Shown here: piece by piece, positions 45,136-56,622 of the stretch
Layout of the letters: every line of letters starts with the position of its first letter
Numbering within the stretch: the stretch's first letter is position 1
From: Ectobius pallidus
Lineage: Eukaryota > Arthropoda > Insecta > Blattodea > Ectobiidae
NCBI GenBank assembly: GCA_964059195.1
Contig: CAXKWD010000011.1
Coordinates: forward strand, 11,006,451 to 11,070,450
Direction of reading: 5' to 3'
DNA length: 64,000 nucleotides
Program-made: the position numbers and the translations under genes
The notes under the pieces: model-generated
Databases searched by the model: none
What the model was told of the DNA's origin: nothing
Seen by the model: only the letters and a program-made list of their open reading frames with translations

Positions 45136-47427
45136 ATATAAAATCGGACTGATGGAAGATCCTTGTGGGAGTCCCTGTGTTGTAATATGGGATGTAAGAT
45201 TGTTATATTTGCGGGGTAAAAAAAACTTCACGGTACTGTAAAAGTTTACAAATAAGTCTGAGGAAATGTGGTGGAAAATCAAAGTAGGCCAAACGGTTAA
45301 TGAGAGTGGGTATATGTACGGTGTCGTAAGCACGTGTGGCATCGAGATATATTGCGGCGAGGTATTGTTTACGATGGAAAGCTATGGAGGCATCAGTGAG
45401 TAGCGTATAAATATTGAACTCGGCATTGTAATTTTTTCGAAAACCAAACTGTGTTTTTGGGCACATGGAAAAGCGTTCTAAGTGAAAAGTTAGTCTATCT
45501 GTCAGGATTTTTTCAAAAGTTTTTCTTAGAGTAGAAAATAAAGTAATTGGTCTATAATCCGGAGCTTGATGACCAGAAGTCAGCAGCGTCGCCAGGAATT
45601 TTATTAAGGGGGGGCAAAATCAATTTTGGACCTCAATTTCAAATGATTAGGCTAAACACATTAATATTCACTTAGTTAACCGGGTCGTTATTTTGAACTC
45701 AAGCTGAATTCGACGAGGCTACAAAGTTTTTTAAGTTAACAGAATACGCTCTTTTGAGCAATGGCCTTGGTGAGATATTATGATAAATACATATTATAGT
45801 TATAATTAGTTAATACTTGCTAAACTCATTATAAAGCAATTCTATTTTTTTTATTCTCCATGCTACAACAGTATATTGACAAAGAGTACCAAAAATAAAT
45901 GAATCCATAAGGCAATCCAGAGGGGGGCAGTTGTCCCCCCTTGCCCCCCATGCCGACCCCCATGCCAGAAGTATTTGGTTTTTTGATGGGACATACTATT
46001 GCATCATACCAGGAGGTTGGTATTATGCCGTGCTGTAAGATGTGGGTAAAAGTATGAGCAAGATGGCTTAAGAAATCTATCGGTAGGGCGCGTAGTAAAG
46101 TATACGTAATGTCATCCGTTCCCGGGGCCGAGGCTTTTGTCTTGGTTGACCAGACGTGATGTATTTCGTGGTAATGGATGGGTGTGAGAAGTGGATGGGG
46201 AGGAATATTTACGGGTGGTGTTATACGTGGAGGGGGAGGCGGGACTTGAGGGGGGTGCGATCATGTTAAGTTCGTCTTGTAATTGCAGATCATGTGAAAA
46301 AGGTGTGAGACTGGTGTCCTGATTTCCATGTTTGTACCATGCCAGTTTTTTTTTCCAGATTTGGGGAGTGGGAGTATGTTGGTTGATGTTCGTACAGTAA
46401 GATTTCCAAGCGCTGCTTTTTTGTTTGTTTAGTATACGTCGCGTCTTTGGTTCTTGTCTTTTATGCTCCAGATAGGTGGGAAAATTTGGTGTAGATCGAA
46501 AAAGGTGCAATGACTGGCGACGTGTATTAACAGCCGCAGCGCATGTTCTATTCCACCAAGGTGGTTGTTTAAGACGGAATTTCGTGTTGACAGTATAAGG
46601 ATGATGATTATTGAGATATGTTGTTAAAAAACTGTTCTAAATCCTGGTAAGCTAGGTCTCCTGGTTGGGTATGCTGTAACTGTTGATGAATGTATGTCCG
46701 TAGTAAGTCCGTGACTATGTGTCCTGTCCGATGTTTAGTAAATAAGTCATGCCAGATGTCACTGGAGGATTTAATCGAGAGGTGGAGGGGAAAATGGTCA
46801 CTATGGCATGTGTCTGTGATTTTATGACATTGAAGAAAAGGTAACAAGGATGATGATGTTATGATTAAGTCCGGAGTGGATTCTGACTGTAAATAATTGC
46901 CCAACCGTGTGGTTATGTTAAGAGTTGATAATATGCCAGTTGTTGTTCTTGATGACTGAAATTAAAGGATGTGAATGTTGTTGCCACGACTGAGATCTGT
47001 AAAAATTTGGAATATTAAAATCACCACAAATAAGGGTATGTTGCTCCGTGTGGTTGCGGAATAAATTGAACCATTGATCGGGTGTTAGGTTTGTTGTGTC
47101 CGAGTTGTAAATAGCATAGAGGGATATATCCAAGATGGTGAGATGTACAAATTCCTTGTGTGGGAGAGGTTTGTTCTCCGTAGAAGCCTGATCTATACGG
47201 ATGGCGTTATGAATGAAAATGGCTACTCCACCTCCATGTTTGTTTCTATCTTGTCGTAAATGCCTGTAGCCGGGTAGGGAAAATGTTTTAGTACTGGAAA
47301 AGTGGGTTTCTGTGATGATTAGGATATGATATCGGGTAAAGCGTAAGAGTTGAAGGAGTTCGATATTCTTATTGGTGAGGCTTCTGGCGTTCCAGTATAG
47401 TAAATTAATCGTCCGTGATAATAACAT
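45136..47427 (-). pseudogene. LINE ORF2: endonuclease plus partial reverse transcriptase
   Basis: Starts 12 bp after ORF1. Residues 1-169 (47427-46918) form an apurinic-type endonuclease: LLYWNARSL, IITETHF (catalytic Glu), GGGVAIFI, ICGDFNIP. A frameshift near 46910 leads to DLIITS and CHSDHFPLHLS (catalytic SDH). 46112-46510 is the linker to the RT. The RT reads DYRPITLFSTL, TQFGFRKN, AAIYLDATRAYDTV (motif A) and TQGLPQGSSISPILY (motif B), and stops before YADD at 45136, so the 3' part is deleted. A 384-bp MITE lies at 45581-45964. I/Jockey-type by layout. Confidence 0.85.
45581..45964 (-). mobile_element. MITE family D, copy 2 (384 bp)
   Basis: CAGCAGCGTCGCCAGG and GGGGCA-rich CCGACCCCCATG ends. 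Perfect duplication CCAGAAGT at 45573-45580 and 45965-45972. Inserted in LINE ORF2; removing it and one duplication restores continuity. Confidence 0.95.
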
Positions 47428-47438
47428 TCATAGAGTCC

Positions 47439-48935
47439 TTAAAGTGTCCTGATGATACGTTTTATTCTTTCCAAATCTCCTCTGATATTGTCAGGGGCGT
47501 CGCTCATTGCTTTGTTGGTGAGAGTGATCAGTTGGTATGGTATGGTAGCATGGGGTGTTTCTACAGCTGGGCGACCCCTAGGTTGAATGCGCCGCAGAGG
47601 GGGTGGATCCGGTAATTGTGAATCTTGTATGGGGTTATGTTCAGGTTGCGTAGGATTGTCGTCCTGGAGGGAAATAGGTCTACCCTCTTCCATAACTCTG
47701 CCATGTGGAGAGATGAGCAGTTTCTGGTATTTGGCGTTATCAAAAGCGGGGTTACTTTCCGTGACTTTTCGTTTAATATTTTTCCCCATGTTCTGTTGTT
47801 TGGATATTGGCGTATCATTGGAGTGTGTCCTCGGCGGCGGTTGGTGGGGATCTTGAGTTGTGCGTGCTTCTAGTGGTGGATATGCAGAAATCCCATTGAA
47901 GATGGCTACAGTTTGTTGTTTTAACATGGAAGCGTAGGTTGCTTTTCCCAAGACAATCTGTCGTGCTTCATAACGCGAAACAGGGAGTGTAGTTAATTTT
48001 TCCGAGATTGGCGTTTCCAATTTGTAGATTGGGCACAGCATTTTATCGGTAGTTTATGTGCACCACGACAATTTATGCATTGGGGTTTTCCCACTGTACA
48101 ATCTCCTTCATGAGGGTCTTGTCCGCATAATATGCACTTAGCTGTAGACCTACAGAATTTTGCTCGATGGTTAAGCTTGCCACATTTTTGACATGATAAT
48201 TCCTTCCCTGTAGGGTTCCATTGGACATTTTTGTTGGTACAGGACGACGTAAGACGGTAATCGCTGACTACGCAACGTAATTTTAACAGTCTGGGTAGGT
48301 ATGTATCGAGGTTTACCTTTGTCGTCCGTGGTTCGTCGGTTGAACCGATGGACGTTTGTAATCTGATAATTTTCAGCGATGAGGGTGTCTGAGATGATGT
48401 CTTCTGGGGTGATGCTAATATCGACCCCCCGAACAACTCCAGAAATAAAGAGGTTGTAGCTAGGGATGAAAGATTCTGTCCCATGTTCCTCGTCAAAAGT
48501 GGAGTCCAGAAATTTATTGGCTGCATGATGTGTGTTGAAATGGGCGTCTATCTGGTATTTATTTACTTTTTGTAAGTACTGTACTTCATAATTGGCCTTG
48601 AAAAGCCATCGGCCTATCTTCATGGGATGAACCATACCCAGGGCTTGATTTGGATGCTTGATAGAAACAAAGTATGGACCTACGTCCGTAGAGAGGTATC
48701 TGTGCGATATTTTTGGAGTAAGAGATTGATCTGGGATCGTAACTTGCGTTGTCGACACTGGGGCCGAAGAAAAGATCGTGGTTAGGTTAGAAGGAACATG
48801 GTAAGTCATTGACTCAGTCGTGGTAGGTGGTAGTAATAATTGATCACTTTCTATGTCCATGGGCCGTGGTGGAGTGGATTCGGCAGGTATAGATAAGGGT
48901 TGATTAAGAGGGTGTGACATGTTTGTGAAAAACAC
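47439..48935 (-). pseudogene. LINE ORF1 (gag-like) with zinc knuckles, two frameshifts
   Basis: Three overlapping frames make up about 490 codons: 48935-48171 (Pro/Ser-rich N-terminus, then an RRM-like region with FISGVVRGVDISITPEDI), 48240-47993 (zinc knuckles CQKCGKLNHRAKFC and CILCGQDPHEGDC, followed by CINCRGAH) and 48041-47439 (basic, Pro-rich C-terminus). Shifts fall near 48220 and 48035. Order and CCHC motifs are those of I/Jockey LINE nucleic-acid chaperone proteins. Start chosen at the Met in MSHPLNQPL or 5 codons upstream. Confidence 0.85.
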
Positions 48936-48944
48936 CCCCCGCGG

Positions 48945-49110
48945 GGTGAAAAATGATGTAAATGGTCTACACTTGAGTTATATATAGAGAAGTATCACTA
49001 AAACCGAAACACACTAGAAAAGAAGAACACTGTTCACAGAGGGTCGTCACTTTGTTTGTCTAACTGCACTCGCAAAAAACACGTCTTCGCTGTGAGAGAG
49101 CTAGAACGGA
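48945..49110 (-). promoter_or_regulatory. LINE 5' UTR
   Basis: Between the ORF1 start and the Penelope fragment. TCACAGCGAAGACGTG-type sequence near 49080-49095 may mark the 5' end. The insertion point is inferred from where the flanking Penelope frame resumes. Confidence 0.4.
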
Positions 49111-49120
49111 ACTGGGTATT

Positions 49121-49250
49121 TAATATTTCTCATGTGCTCTTTGTACTTTACATTTAAATTTCCCGTAGTTTTGCCAATGTATACCTTATCACAGGTATTT
49201 CAGTTAAATTCATGCCTGAATTTTTCCTTATAGTCTGTTTGTTGTAAGTT
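49121..49250 (-). pseudogene. Penelope-like element GIY-YIG fragment 1
   Basis: Minus strand reads TCDKVYIGKTTGNLNVKYKE then HMRNIK: the C..VYIGKT.R.L..R..EH core of the GIY-YIG endonuclease at the C-terminus of Penelope-like retroelements. It is cut at its downstream end exactly where the LINE begins, so the LINE probably landed in it. Confidence 0.75.
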
Positions 49251-49889
49251 GGCACAGTTCAAAAAATTGAGACAGAAGATGTTTGGCAGAAGTCAGTTAT
49301 TGAACAGAAAGAGATAGAAACATACTATTGTGAAAAGTTACTCACTCCACGAATTTATATCTGTCATTAGGATGAGGATGGCATGGGAGAAATACCATCA
49401 GTGTAACTGTTAGAAGCAGTGGTGGTCAGTGTGTCTATATTCCTCACTTTCATCAGGACTTAACCTAAACACCTTTTACAGTAACAAGCCGCCACGTCTG
49501 CTTTTCTAAACGAAAATATGACTGCTTAAACACATCTGGCGATTACTTAAACCTGGAATTTCTGGTTTTCCCCCATTTTTTCTGCAACCCTACTCCATCC
49601 TCAGCTCAGTGGGATAGTGGAGTGAGTAACTTTTGGCTACCTGCTGAATAGTAGCAGGGTAGTTTTATGACCACAGAGCCAAGATAACCCACACAGCCTA
49701 TAGTGGAATTTTGTCTATTATGTCTTATCTCAGGATATTTTTTACATTGTACTTATTGATAGGTGCCAATGTGATGTTCAGTTCTTGGAACATTTGTTTG
49801 AATTTATGATGCATTAAAGGATGGAAAGTACATTTCATAGAAGCTGTTTCTCTTTAGGATTGCTTAAGATGATAAAATTCATACAACCT

Positions 49890-50080
49890 GGAGGACAAAA
49901 AAGCAAACATATCAGTAGAGATCAGTTGATGATGGAGAATCCATTGAAATGTGCATTCTAATTTGGCAAGTTTTTACTTACCGGTACAATAAGTAAATGA
50001 AGTTGAATATTTTAAAGGTTAATATATAATATTGACACACTACAATGTTTTCCCAATTAATTTAATAAAAAATAGCTTAT
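49890..50080 (+). mobile_element. Penelope-like 3' end, copy 1
   Basis: ATCAGTTGATGATGGAGAAT then CCATTGAAATG is a decayed hammerhead-like core. GGCAAGTTTTTACTTAC, AATATATAATATTGACAC and TTTTCCCAATTAATTTAATA match 61060-61170 in the same order. Confidence 0.6.
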
Positions 50081-50169
50081 TATTTGCTTTATTCATTCAA
50101 AGTTTTGATCCTCTTCGCATATATGTTAAAGTGAAATTATTCACACATTTTTCCGTACAGTTTATATAC

Positions 50170-51290
50170 TCGTATGCACTCATCATTTGGATTAGAGGAC
50201 AGTTTGTGATGGAACCCATGGATGGCTAATCTTGTGAAGGTGATCCTTAGTTCTTGGTTTGGGCGGGTTCAATTTCGGTTTAGGATGTCCTCTGTTGTAA
50301 CGAATTCCAGATTTATTTCTTCCCTTTTTTCTCTTCTTCTTCTAAAGGCGTGCTTCCGCTTGAGGCGTACATGACACTTGAAGGTTGTACCTCAAGTCTT
50401 CTACAGTATAAGGAAATTTCCTCTAGTTAGCATACAATGCTAGTCTTGATGGTGTTGTTTTTACTAATCCAAGTATTCTTTTTAGGAATTCGGCATTTAC
50501 TTTTTCCAGAGCTTTATAAGCCTGTTAGTATGAGTTGTTCCCACATAAGCTGAATGCCGGGGTGATTTTGGCATGAAATAATGTATTTATTGATATGCTG
50601 GTGGGGTTTTGTATATAATAAATCCCTCATATCACTGCTGCCGTTCTTTCCCTGATGTAAATTCTATATGATGTTCCTGTAGATTGAAGGGTGATGTCAA
50701 GGTATCTGAAATTGCCAACAGTTGTCAAGGTCTGTCCCAGGGGCGTATTTAGCTACTTAAGTGCCCCTAGGCAGAGAAAAATATTTTCGCCCCCTTATTT
50801 CCACATGAATGTACAAAGTAACCTACAGTAAGCATTACTTTAACTGAAATAGTAGGCTAATAATAATAGTAATAATAATAATAATATACCCCATAGTAAA
50901 TAAATAAGTAAACAAATAAACAGGTGCGTATTGTTGTCAATGTTATTCATTTCTATTTCAATGTGCGTTACATTAGTACTATTTTGAAGGGTTATGAATA
51001 AAATGTTTAATATATTAAAAAAAAAAAACAGTAACAGCTTAAAAGCCGCCCCTTCAAATCTGCCACCCTAGGCAGCTGCCTAGTCTGCCTAGGCTTAAAT
51101 ACGGCACTGGTCTGCCCTGCATATGTAATTTTGTCCTGAACTGCAACTCTCCCTCCTTTCCGGAAGACTATGCAAATGGTTTTGTCTCTGTTTATGTGAA
51201 GTCCGTTTGTGTCTGTCCCCTCCTGTAACTTGTACATTGCTTCTTGAAGATCTCTGATTTTGGAAAGTTAATGAAATCTATGTACAAAAT
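50170..51290 (-). pseudogene. LINE ORF2 C-terminal region
   Basis: From the right: KIRDLQEAMYKLQEGTDTN, GLHINRDKTICIVFRKGG and VQDKITYAGQ (after RT motif C), a MITE, then LTTVGNFRYLDITLQSTGTS, YKALEKVNAEFLKRILGL and EINLEFVTTEDILNRN. Multiple frameshifts and stops. It closely resembles LINE proteins I recall from cockroaches. Confidence 0.8.
50738..51109. mobile_element. hAT MITE with CAGGGGCGTATTTA ends (372 bp)
   Basis: CAGGGGCGTATTTA and TAAATACGGCACTG; GCCCCTAGGC and GCCTAGGC lie next inward. Flanks GTCTGTCC (50730-50737) and GTCTGCCC (51110-51117), 7 of 8. Inserted in the LINE at YAGQ. Confidence 0.88.
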
Positions 51291-51294
51291 TTGG

Positions 51295-52075
51295 GTAACT
51301 TGTGTTGTGGTGACAGAATTTCCAGGCATAATAATTAAGTCACATTAACTCCAGAAAGAACTTGTATGGGTGAGAGCTGACTTCATCGCGACAGTTTGTA
51401 TTACGTAGGTAATCATTCTCACCACAGTCTCATTATTGAGGTAGTAGGATCCATGATAAGGTATTTCTCTCCACGAAGAGATGTAAAGAGGGAAGGGAGG
51501 TTTTATTGGTTATAACTGGAGGTGTTGGAAAAAGCATTTAGTTAATCTAAATTACTGTGTAATTCGTGTTATCTGTATTCTTTAATCACATTCAACTGGG
51601 TTGATAATGACTGGTGATAAATTAATCGCCTCCCTGTATTCTACATATTTACATACAGATAATTCCTTACAATTATTCTTCGCCAAGATTTACACATCAT
51701 CTCCTTAATATTTAAAATCATACATGTACTAAATCTTGAATTCTTTACACATGTAGTGAAGACTACATACATGTAATGTCAGCATACAAGACACTTCCTT
51801 TTTTAAAATGTCTCAAACGGGGTGTGTCTTATATGCTGCTGAATTCTAGCCCACAGAAAAATGTACGTAAATACTGTTGCAATAATATTTTCAATTATGG
51901 CAAACATTCTTTTTCACTATATTCTGTACATGAAAATTTTTCCTTGGAGGCAATGAAATCCTGAGTTTTCAGTTTAGTATGCCGATGACAAGACCATTCA
52001 GCTTCCTTGTTACTTACTTCCTATTAAAAATTTTCCTCAAGACCAATTCTGTGGACTTTAGTTGCGAGGGAATAA
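51295..52075. other. Unassigned
   Basis: No domain-bearing frame; 51776-51964 is a 62-codon frame without features. Confidence 0.5.
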
Positions 52076-52079
52076 TTAA

Positions 52080-52312
52080 CCCTTCCTGAGCAAAATTATG
52101 AACATAAGCGTAGAAACTTGTTTGAATATCCCGGACGTGTTACTTATGCTGTAAGTGTTCATTACATGTAGCGGAGGGCAGGAGCAGTCGTAAGATCCAT
52201 ACTGACTGCTCTTGCCCTCTGCTATGCATAATGAATGCTTACAGCATAAATAATACGCCTGGGATATTCATGTAAGGTTTTGCGCTTATGTTCATCATTT
52301 GCTTGGGAAGAG
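52080..52312. mobile_element. piggyBac-type palindromic MITE (233 bp)
   Basis: TTAA flanks both sides (52076-52079, 52313-52316). Ends CCCTTCCTGAGCAAAATTAT and AATTTGCTTGGGAAGAG-like are inverted, with GAACATAAGCG and CGCTTATGTTC inside. The rest is also a long hairpin (CTTACAGCATAAATAATACG mirrors its partner). TTAA duplication plus CCC ends fits piggyBac. Confidence 0.85.
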
Positions 52313-52319
52313 TTAATTT

Positions 52320-52835
52320 TTGTATTGTTTTCTCATGGCACCAATTGCTCTAGCAAAATAGCAGAAAAATATCACTTTAAGGAGCCTTTTAGCGAGTCCG
52401 CTCTTTCCTGCAGATGCTAGTACATCTACAATATAGTAAGAAAACATATAACTCAGATCCTAACTTTATTATTAGAGTTCCAAAGGTTAACCAGAATTTT
52501 CAGAGTGGGATTAAATATGTCCCAGGGTAGCCAAGCATACTAAGCAGAAAATCTGGGTTGGATTCCCATTCAAGATAAATTTCCTCTACAGAATTTTAAC
52601 GTAAATCTCTTCAATGACAAATCATTTAAAATTCTTCAATTAATATTTCTGCCCTGGTATACAGAAAAATGAACAATAGAAGTCACAAATTAAGAACCAT
52701 ATTACCACAAATGCTTATGGGATATTGCAAACTTCAGTCAAATCATTTAAGAAGGGCAAACCTCCTTGAAAATCGAACAATTAAACACAGCTAAGTAACA
52801 TGCTAATTCTACTAAGTTACAACAGAAGTATTACA
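52320..52835. other. Unassigned
   Basis: AT-rich, no features recognised. Confidence 0.5.
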
Positions 52836-52836
52836 C

Positions 52837-53182
52837 AGAGTGTCCACAGAAATTTCAAAATAAATTTCCCATATTTTCCATGATCAGAAACTTACATTAC
52901 CCTGACCAAAAGAATCAACGCTTTCAAGGTTCTTTGTAAACCCAACAAAATCCATCCACCATCCCCATAAAAAATAAAGAATAAAAAAATTGCTTACAGT
53001 CTGGGTTACAGCAGACTGGAGCAAAACACGTGACATGTCGCTCACTGGAGCTAGTTATTTCCCCTGAATATAGCATATTTTTTTTTACAAATTTTCCTGA
53101 CTTTTTCCTTTAAATAACAAAATTTCTGACTTCCCCTGGCCGATTTCAATTTCCATGATTTTCCAAAATGTGGACACTCTGT
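52837..53182. mobile_element. Dispersed repeat family C, copy 2, with inverted ends
   Basis: CAGAGTGTCCACA at the left and TGTGGACACTCTG at the right are perfect inverted ends. Outside, TTACACA occurs on both sides, suggesting a target duplication of about 7-8 bp. The body matches 17409-17790. Confidence 0.8.
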
Positions 53183-53199
53183 TACACATATCTCCTCTT

Positions 53200-53900
53200 G
53201 GAGGAACATTACCTATGTCTAAACTTCTCACAACATTACAGAAATCATTTTTCTCATATTAGAATATTTTTAGTAAGCGCAAAATCTGCCTGAGCTTGTG
53301 ACCATGAATGAATGTCAACAATCGTAAGAACAACAGAGGAGTCAACACATTAATCTCCTCAAACAGAAAGGAACATTACATACGTCCAAAATGCTGACAA
53401 TATATCAGCACTGATATTTTATGTTAGAATAATTGTTCAGTAAGCGTATTCTGTCTAATCTAATGTCAGTAATGATAAGAGATTAACAAAATTTACATAA
53501 CATTCTTTTCACCTTTAACATATGTTCAAAATGCTGACAATATTTCAACAATAACTTTTTCTGTATCAGAATTATTGTTTAGTAAGCGTAATCAGCCTGA
53601 GAGATGGCCAGAAATAACAGCAACGGAATTAATGCAATAAAAGTCTCGTAACACTCATCTCCCATGCCACGTATCTAAAATGATGACAATTCTTCAAGAT
53701 TAATTATTTTTTCTGTGTTACAATCATTGTTTAGCAAGGGTATATTCTGACTGAGAAAATACCAGAAATAAACATAAGCAATAATAGGAGATGAGTCCCC
53801 ATGTCACAATATACGTCTTCTTCCTTTCTAATGTATGTCCAAAATGCAGACAATATTGCAAGAATACTTTTCTTTTTTGCACAGAACTAGTGAGTGGGAA
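53200..53900 (-). pseudogene. Tandem decayed copies of the AIMP2 C-terminal segment, left block
   Basis: About four units with period 150-160 bp, each with CCAAAATGCTGACAAT, TTATTGTTTAGTAAGCGTA and GTCAGCAATGGTAAGA or variants. On the minus strand the unit near 53312 reads LTIVDIHSWSQAQADFALTK, recognisably the AIMP2 segment LTIADICLWSSLRQN. Units near 53464, 53616 and 53775 are more decayed. No unit forms a functional exon. Confidence 0.85.
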
Positions 53901-54091
53901 TCACACAGTCAAGTGGTAGTAAATATTCATAAATATATTAATTTATATAGGAAGTTGATTAAAGTGAAGTTATTATTTAATATAATAATGAATTGGGATT
54001 TGTAACACATACTTCACTTAAAATTGCTTTTTTCGGAGTAATTCTCAGCTAATGGCTGAATTTCCAGATCAAGTCATTGGAAGAGGAAATT

Positions 54092-54350
54092 TCAAAATTC
54101 TTGGTTTTTAAGGATGAAGATTTTTTCCAAAATTCTTCAGTTCTGTGTGGCCTCTTGCAATTTTTAGTAATTTTGATTCTGGTTCAATGTCATGTTTTTT
54201 TATTAAAAGTGAGCTGAAACTGCTGATTTATCTATTTCATGGTTATGTTCTGGAAACGTTCTGTAGTCCTAGCCTTTAAGTTTCTTTTTTTGTTTTTCCG
54301 ATGTAAACTTGATTGCAGTCCTTACAATTTGATATATGCCAGATTTGTTA
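54092..54350 (-). pseudogene. Penelope-like element GIY-YIG fragment 2
   Basis: Minus strand: CNQVYIGKT-type block (YIGKTK), then EIDKSAVSAHFL-like and KHDIEPESKLLKIARGHTEL in a shifted frame. Matches the GIY-YIG endonuclease core and the KSA.S.H region that follows it in Penelope-like proteins. At least two frameshifts. Confidence 0.7.
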
Positions 54351-54458
54351 CGTGGTACCAGTATTACATCTTTTAGTGGAAGTTAATAAATTCCTAATAC
54401 TGTATTAAATTGTATTGGAAGTTAACACAGTGAAGTTATATAACATAATAATTATATA

Positions 54459-54624
54459 AGAGTTGAATTTTTACACAAAAACTATACTTTTGGTATAGTT
54501 CACCTGTACTAGTTTCGGCCCCATCGCAACCACTGTCAACAGTTATACTTCAACTGAAGATGCCGAAACTAGTACAGGTAAACTATACCAAGAGTGAAGT
54601 TTTTGTGTAAAAATTCAACTCTTC
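54459..54624. repeat. Near-perfect palindrome, arms about 65 bp
   Basis: AGAGTTGAATTTTTACACAA and CCTGTACTAGTTTCGGC at the left mirror GCCGAAACTAGTACAGG and TTGTGTAAAAATTCAACTCT at the right, with the few differences clustered. The core CTGAAGATGCCGAAAC recalls Penelope termini, so it may be two opposed element ends. Confidence 0.9.
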
Positions 54625-54639
54625 TAGACTCAAAATGGA

Positions 54640-55630
54640 ACACAAGCTACACACAGTAACTAACAGTTAAAGTAAAAGCTCAAAATCCGAGCATGCACAC
54701 AGGAAATAGCTCACCCCGTATGTACAAACTGAGCTAACCCTACCGATAGTAGGAGGCCCTTGCCTGAAAAGGATTCAGTGGCTTTTTCTAATTTCTATAT
54801 AATTATTATCCTAATACTGTTTATTCTAGGGGCTAAAATTATGTTTTGTTCTTTGAATATCTACTTAAATCTACTAACTGCTGATGGGTGGTATGTGAAA
54901 TTTTTGAATTTACAACTTTCATCTTTATTTAAATGATATTTATTTTACTAAGACAATTTACGAAAGAGTCTACTGGATTCAACGCTTGTCATTTTACCAG
55001 TAGACATCTTAAAAACACAGTAACACTTTTGATTGGAGGTATGTGTAAACATATAGACAGTGCTGCTAAATACATATAAACCTTTCTCTAAAACACAGAG
55101 AAGAAAAAAGAAAGAAAAGAAGACAATTTTCTAAAAGGACCACCAAAATAAGTTCTCTGTTATCCCTTAAAGCTATGTTAATAAGTCTCTTTACAGTTCA
55201 CATCCTATCACCACTAGGCCTCTATTTTAATAATATCGCAATGACCATAAAAAAATATTTTAAAAAAACTAATAATGATTAAAACTGAGCTTTTGTGAGA
55301 TTCATTCATAATGAACTGGACTTATAAACAATCCTAAAAATACAGTTCATTGAATTTTTACGCCTTTTTAGCACCTACCCAAACTCATTTAATTTCACGA
55401 CTGGTTTGTTCTCACTGCTTTAATTGCCTGTCTGTTGCACACTAGTGTTACAAATCCCAGCTTCTTATTATATTATCATTAAATATACTATGTAAGAGCG
55501 GAGGTTTACTTATGAACACACATCTTCACTGGAATGGTGTTATACCTCAGAGCATATGTTTCAAGACATTCATCTCATTGTTAGCTGATCTCAACTGCTG
55601 GGTGTTGTGCTGTCTCTCTATTGGTGGATG
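54640..55630. other. Unassigned
   Basis: AT-rich; no recognised features. Confidence 0.5.
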
Positions 55631-55634
55631 GATG

Positions 55635-55978
55635 TATTAATTGTGATAGTATATACATAGGACAAACTAAAAGCAACCTTAGAATTAGAGTTAAAAGCAT
55701 TTTAGGAACATAAAATACCATCAAACAAAAAAGTTAACCATAGAGCATACTGGGAAATTGATACAGAAGCTAACCTCTTGAAACATGCTGGAAAACACAC
55801 AGAATTAATAGTGTGGGGAAAAGTGCTCATCCAAAAATAAAGAGGAAAAGTGATTAATTTTGACATCCCAGTAGAAGACAACCTCATCACTAGGTACATC
55901 CATCCATCCACCACCAGAGGGACAACACAACACTTGGCAGCCGATGATGAAATGAAGGTCTTGAAACACATGTTCTGA
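55635..55978 (+). pseudogene. Penelope-like element C-terminus, fragment 3
   Basis: NCDSIYIGQTKSNLRIRVKS is the GIY-YIG start. Then KVNHRAYWEIDTEANLLKHA in a second frame and VINFDIPVEDNLITRYIHPS in a third. CCGATGATGAAATGAAGGTC then TTGAAACAC at the end may be a decayed hammerhead core. Confidence 0.75.
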
Positions 55979-56039
55979 GGTAAGAAAACTTTTCTAGTGA
56001 AGTATGTGTGTTTGTAAGTAGGCTAAATTTATCAATATA

Positions 56040-56622
56040 TTTTTTGTGTTAGAATAATTATTGTTTTCCTACCACACCTTCTCTGAAAGAAGATCATAAA
56101 CAAATGTCTATTAATGTATGAGGGAAGGCACACTGTCATAACATGCCACTTCTCTTCTGACATGTCCTAATGCTATCAATATTTCAAGATTTGTTTGTTG
56201 TGTCAAAATTACAATTCAGTATCTGTCCAAGAGATGATAATAATGTCAGCAATAGCTGGAGGCAAGACAAAGGTCACAACATAGTTTTCCTCTAACATAC
56301 ATCCAAAATGTCAAAAACAGTGCTCGAGTTTTTTTTATAAAAAAATACTATTGTTTACTGATCATGTATTCTCTTTGTAAGAGAAGACCAGAAATAAATT
56401 TCAACAATGTAAGTGGCAAGACACAGTGCCAAACACAGCATTTCTCTTCTAACATACTCTAAATCTCTGACAATATTTCATTTTCATTTTCATTTTTGTG
56501 TTATAATTATTGTTTAGTAAGCGTACATTCTGTCTGAGGGATGATCATAAACAAATGTCAGCAATGGTAAGATACAACACTGAGTAGTAAGACTCACCTA
56601 TTCCTCAAATTACAGGAGATTG
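56040..56622 (-). pseudogene. Tandem decayed copies of the AIMP2 C-terminal segment, right block
   Basis: About four units directly downstream of the AIMP2 stop. The unit nearest the gene (near 56557) reads LTIADICL, a TGA in place of Trp, then SSLRQNVRLLNNN. Units near 56399, 56245 and 56101 decay progressively. Period 144-171 bp. Units include part of the post-stop sequence (ACAT.TGTCC...GGTGAGT). Confidence 0.9.

Noticed and set aside
47587..47873. Plus-strand frames, one Gly/Cys-rich
   Set aside because: Antisense to LINE ORF1, which has zinc knuckles and continuity across overlapping frames.
49081..49110. LINE 5' end target-site duplication
   Set aside because: The 3' end is deleted, so the partner copy cannot be identified.
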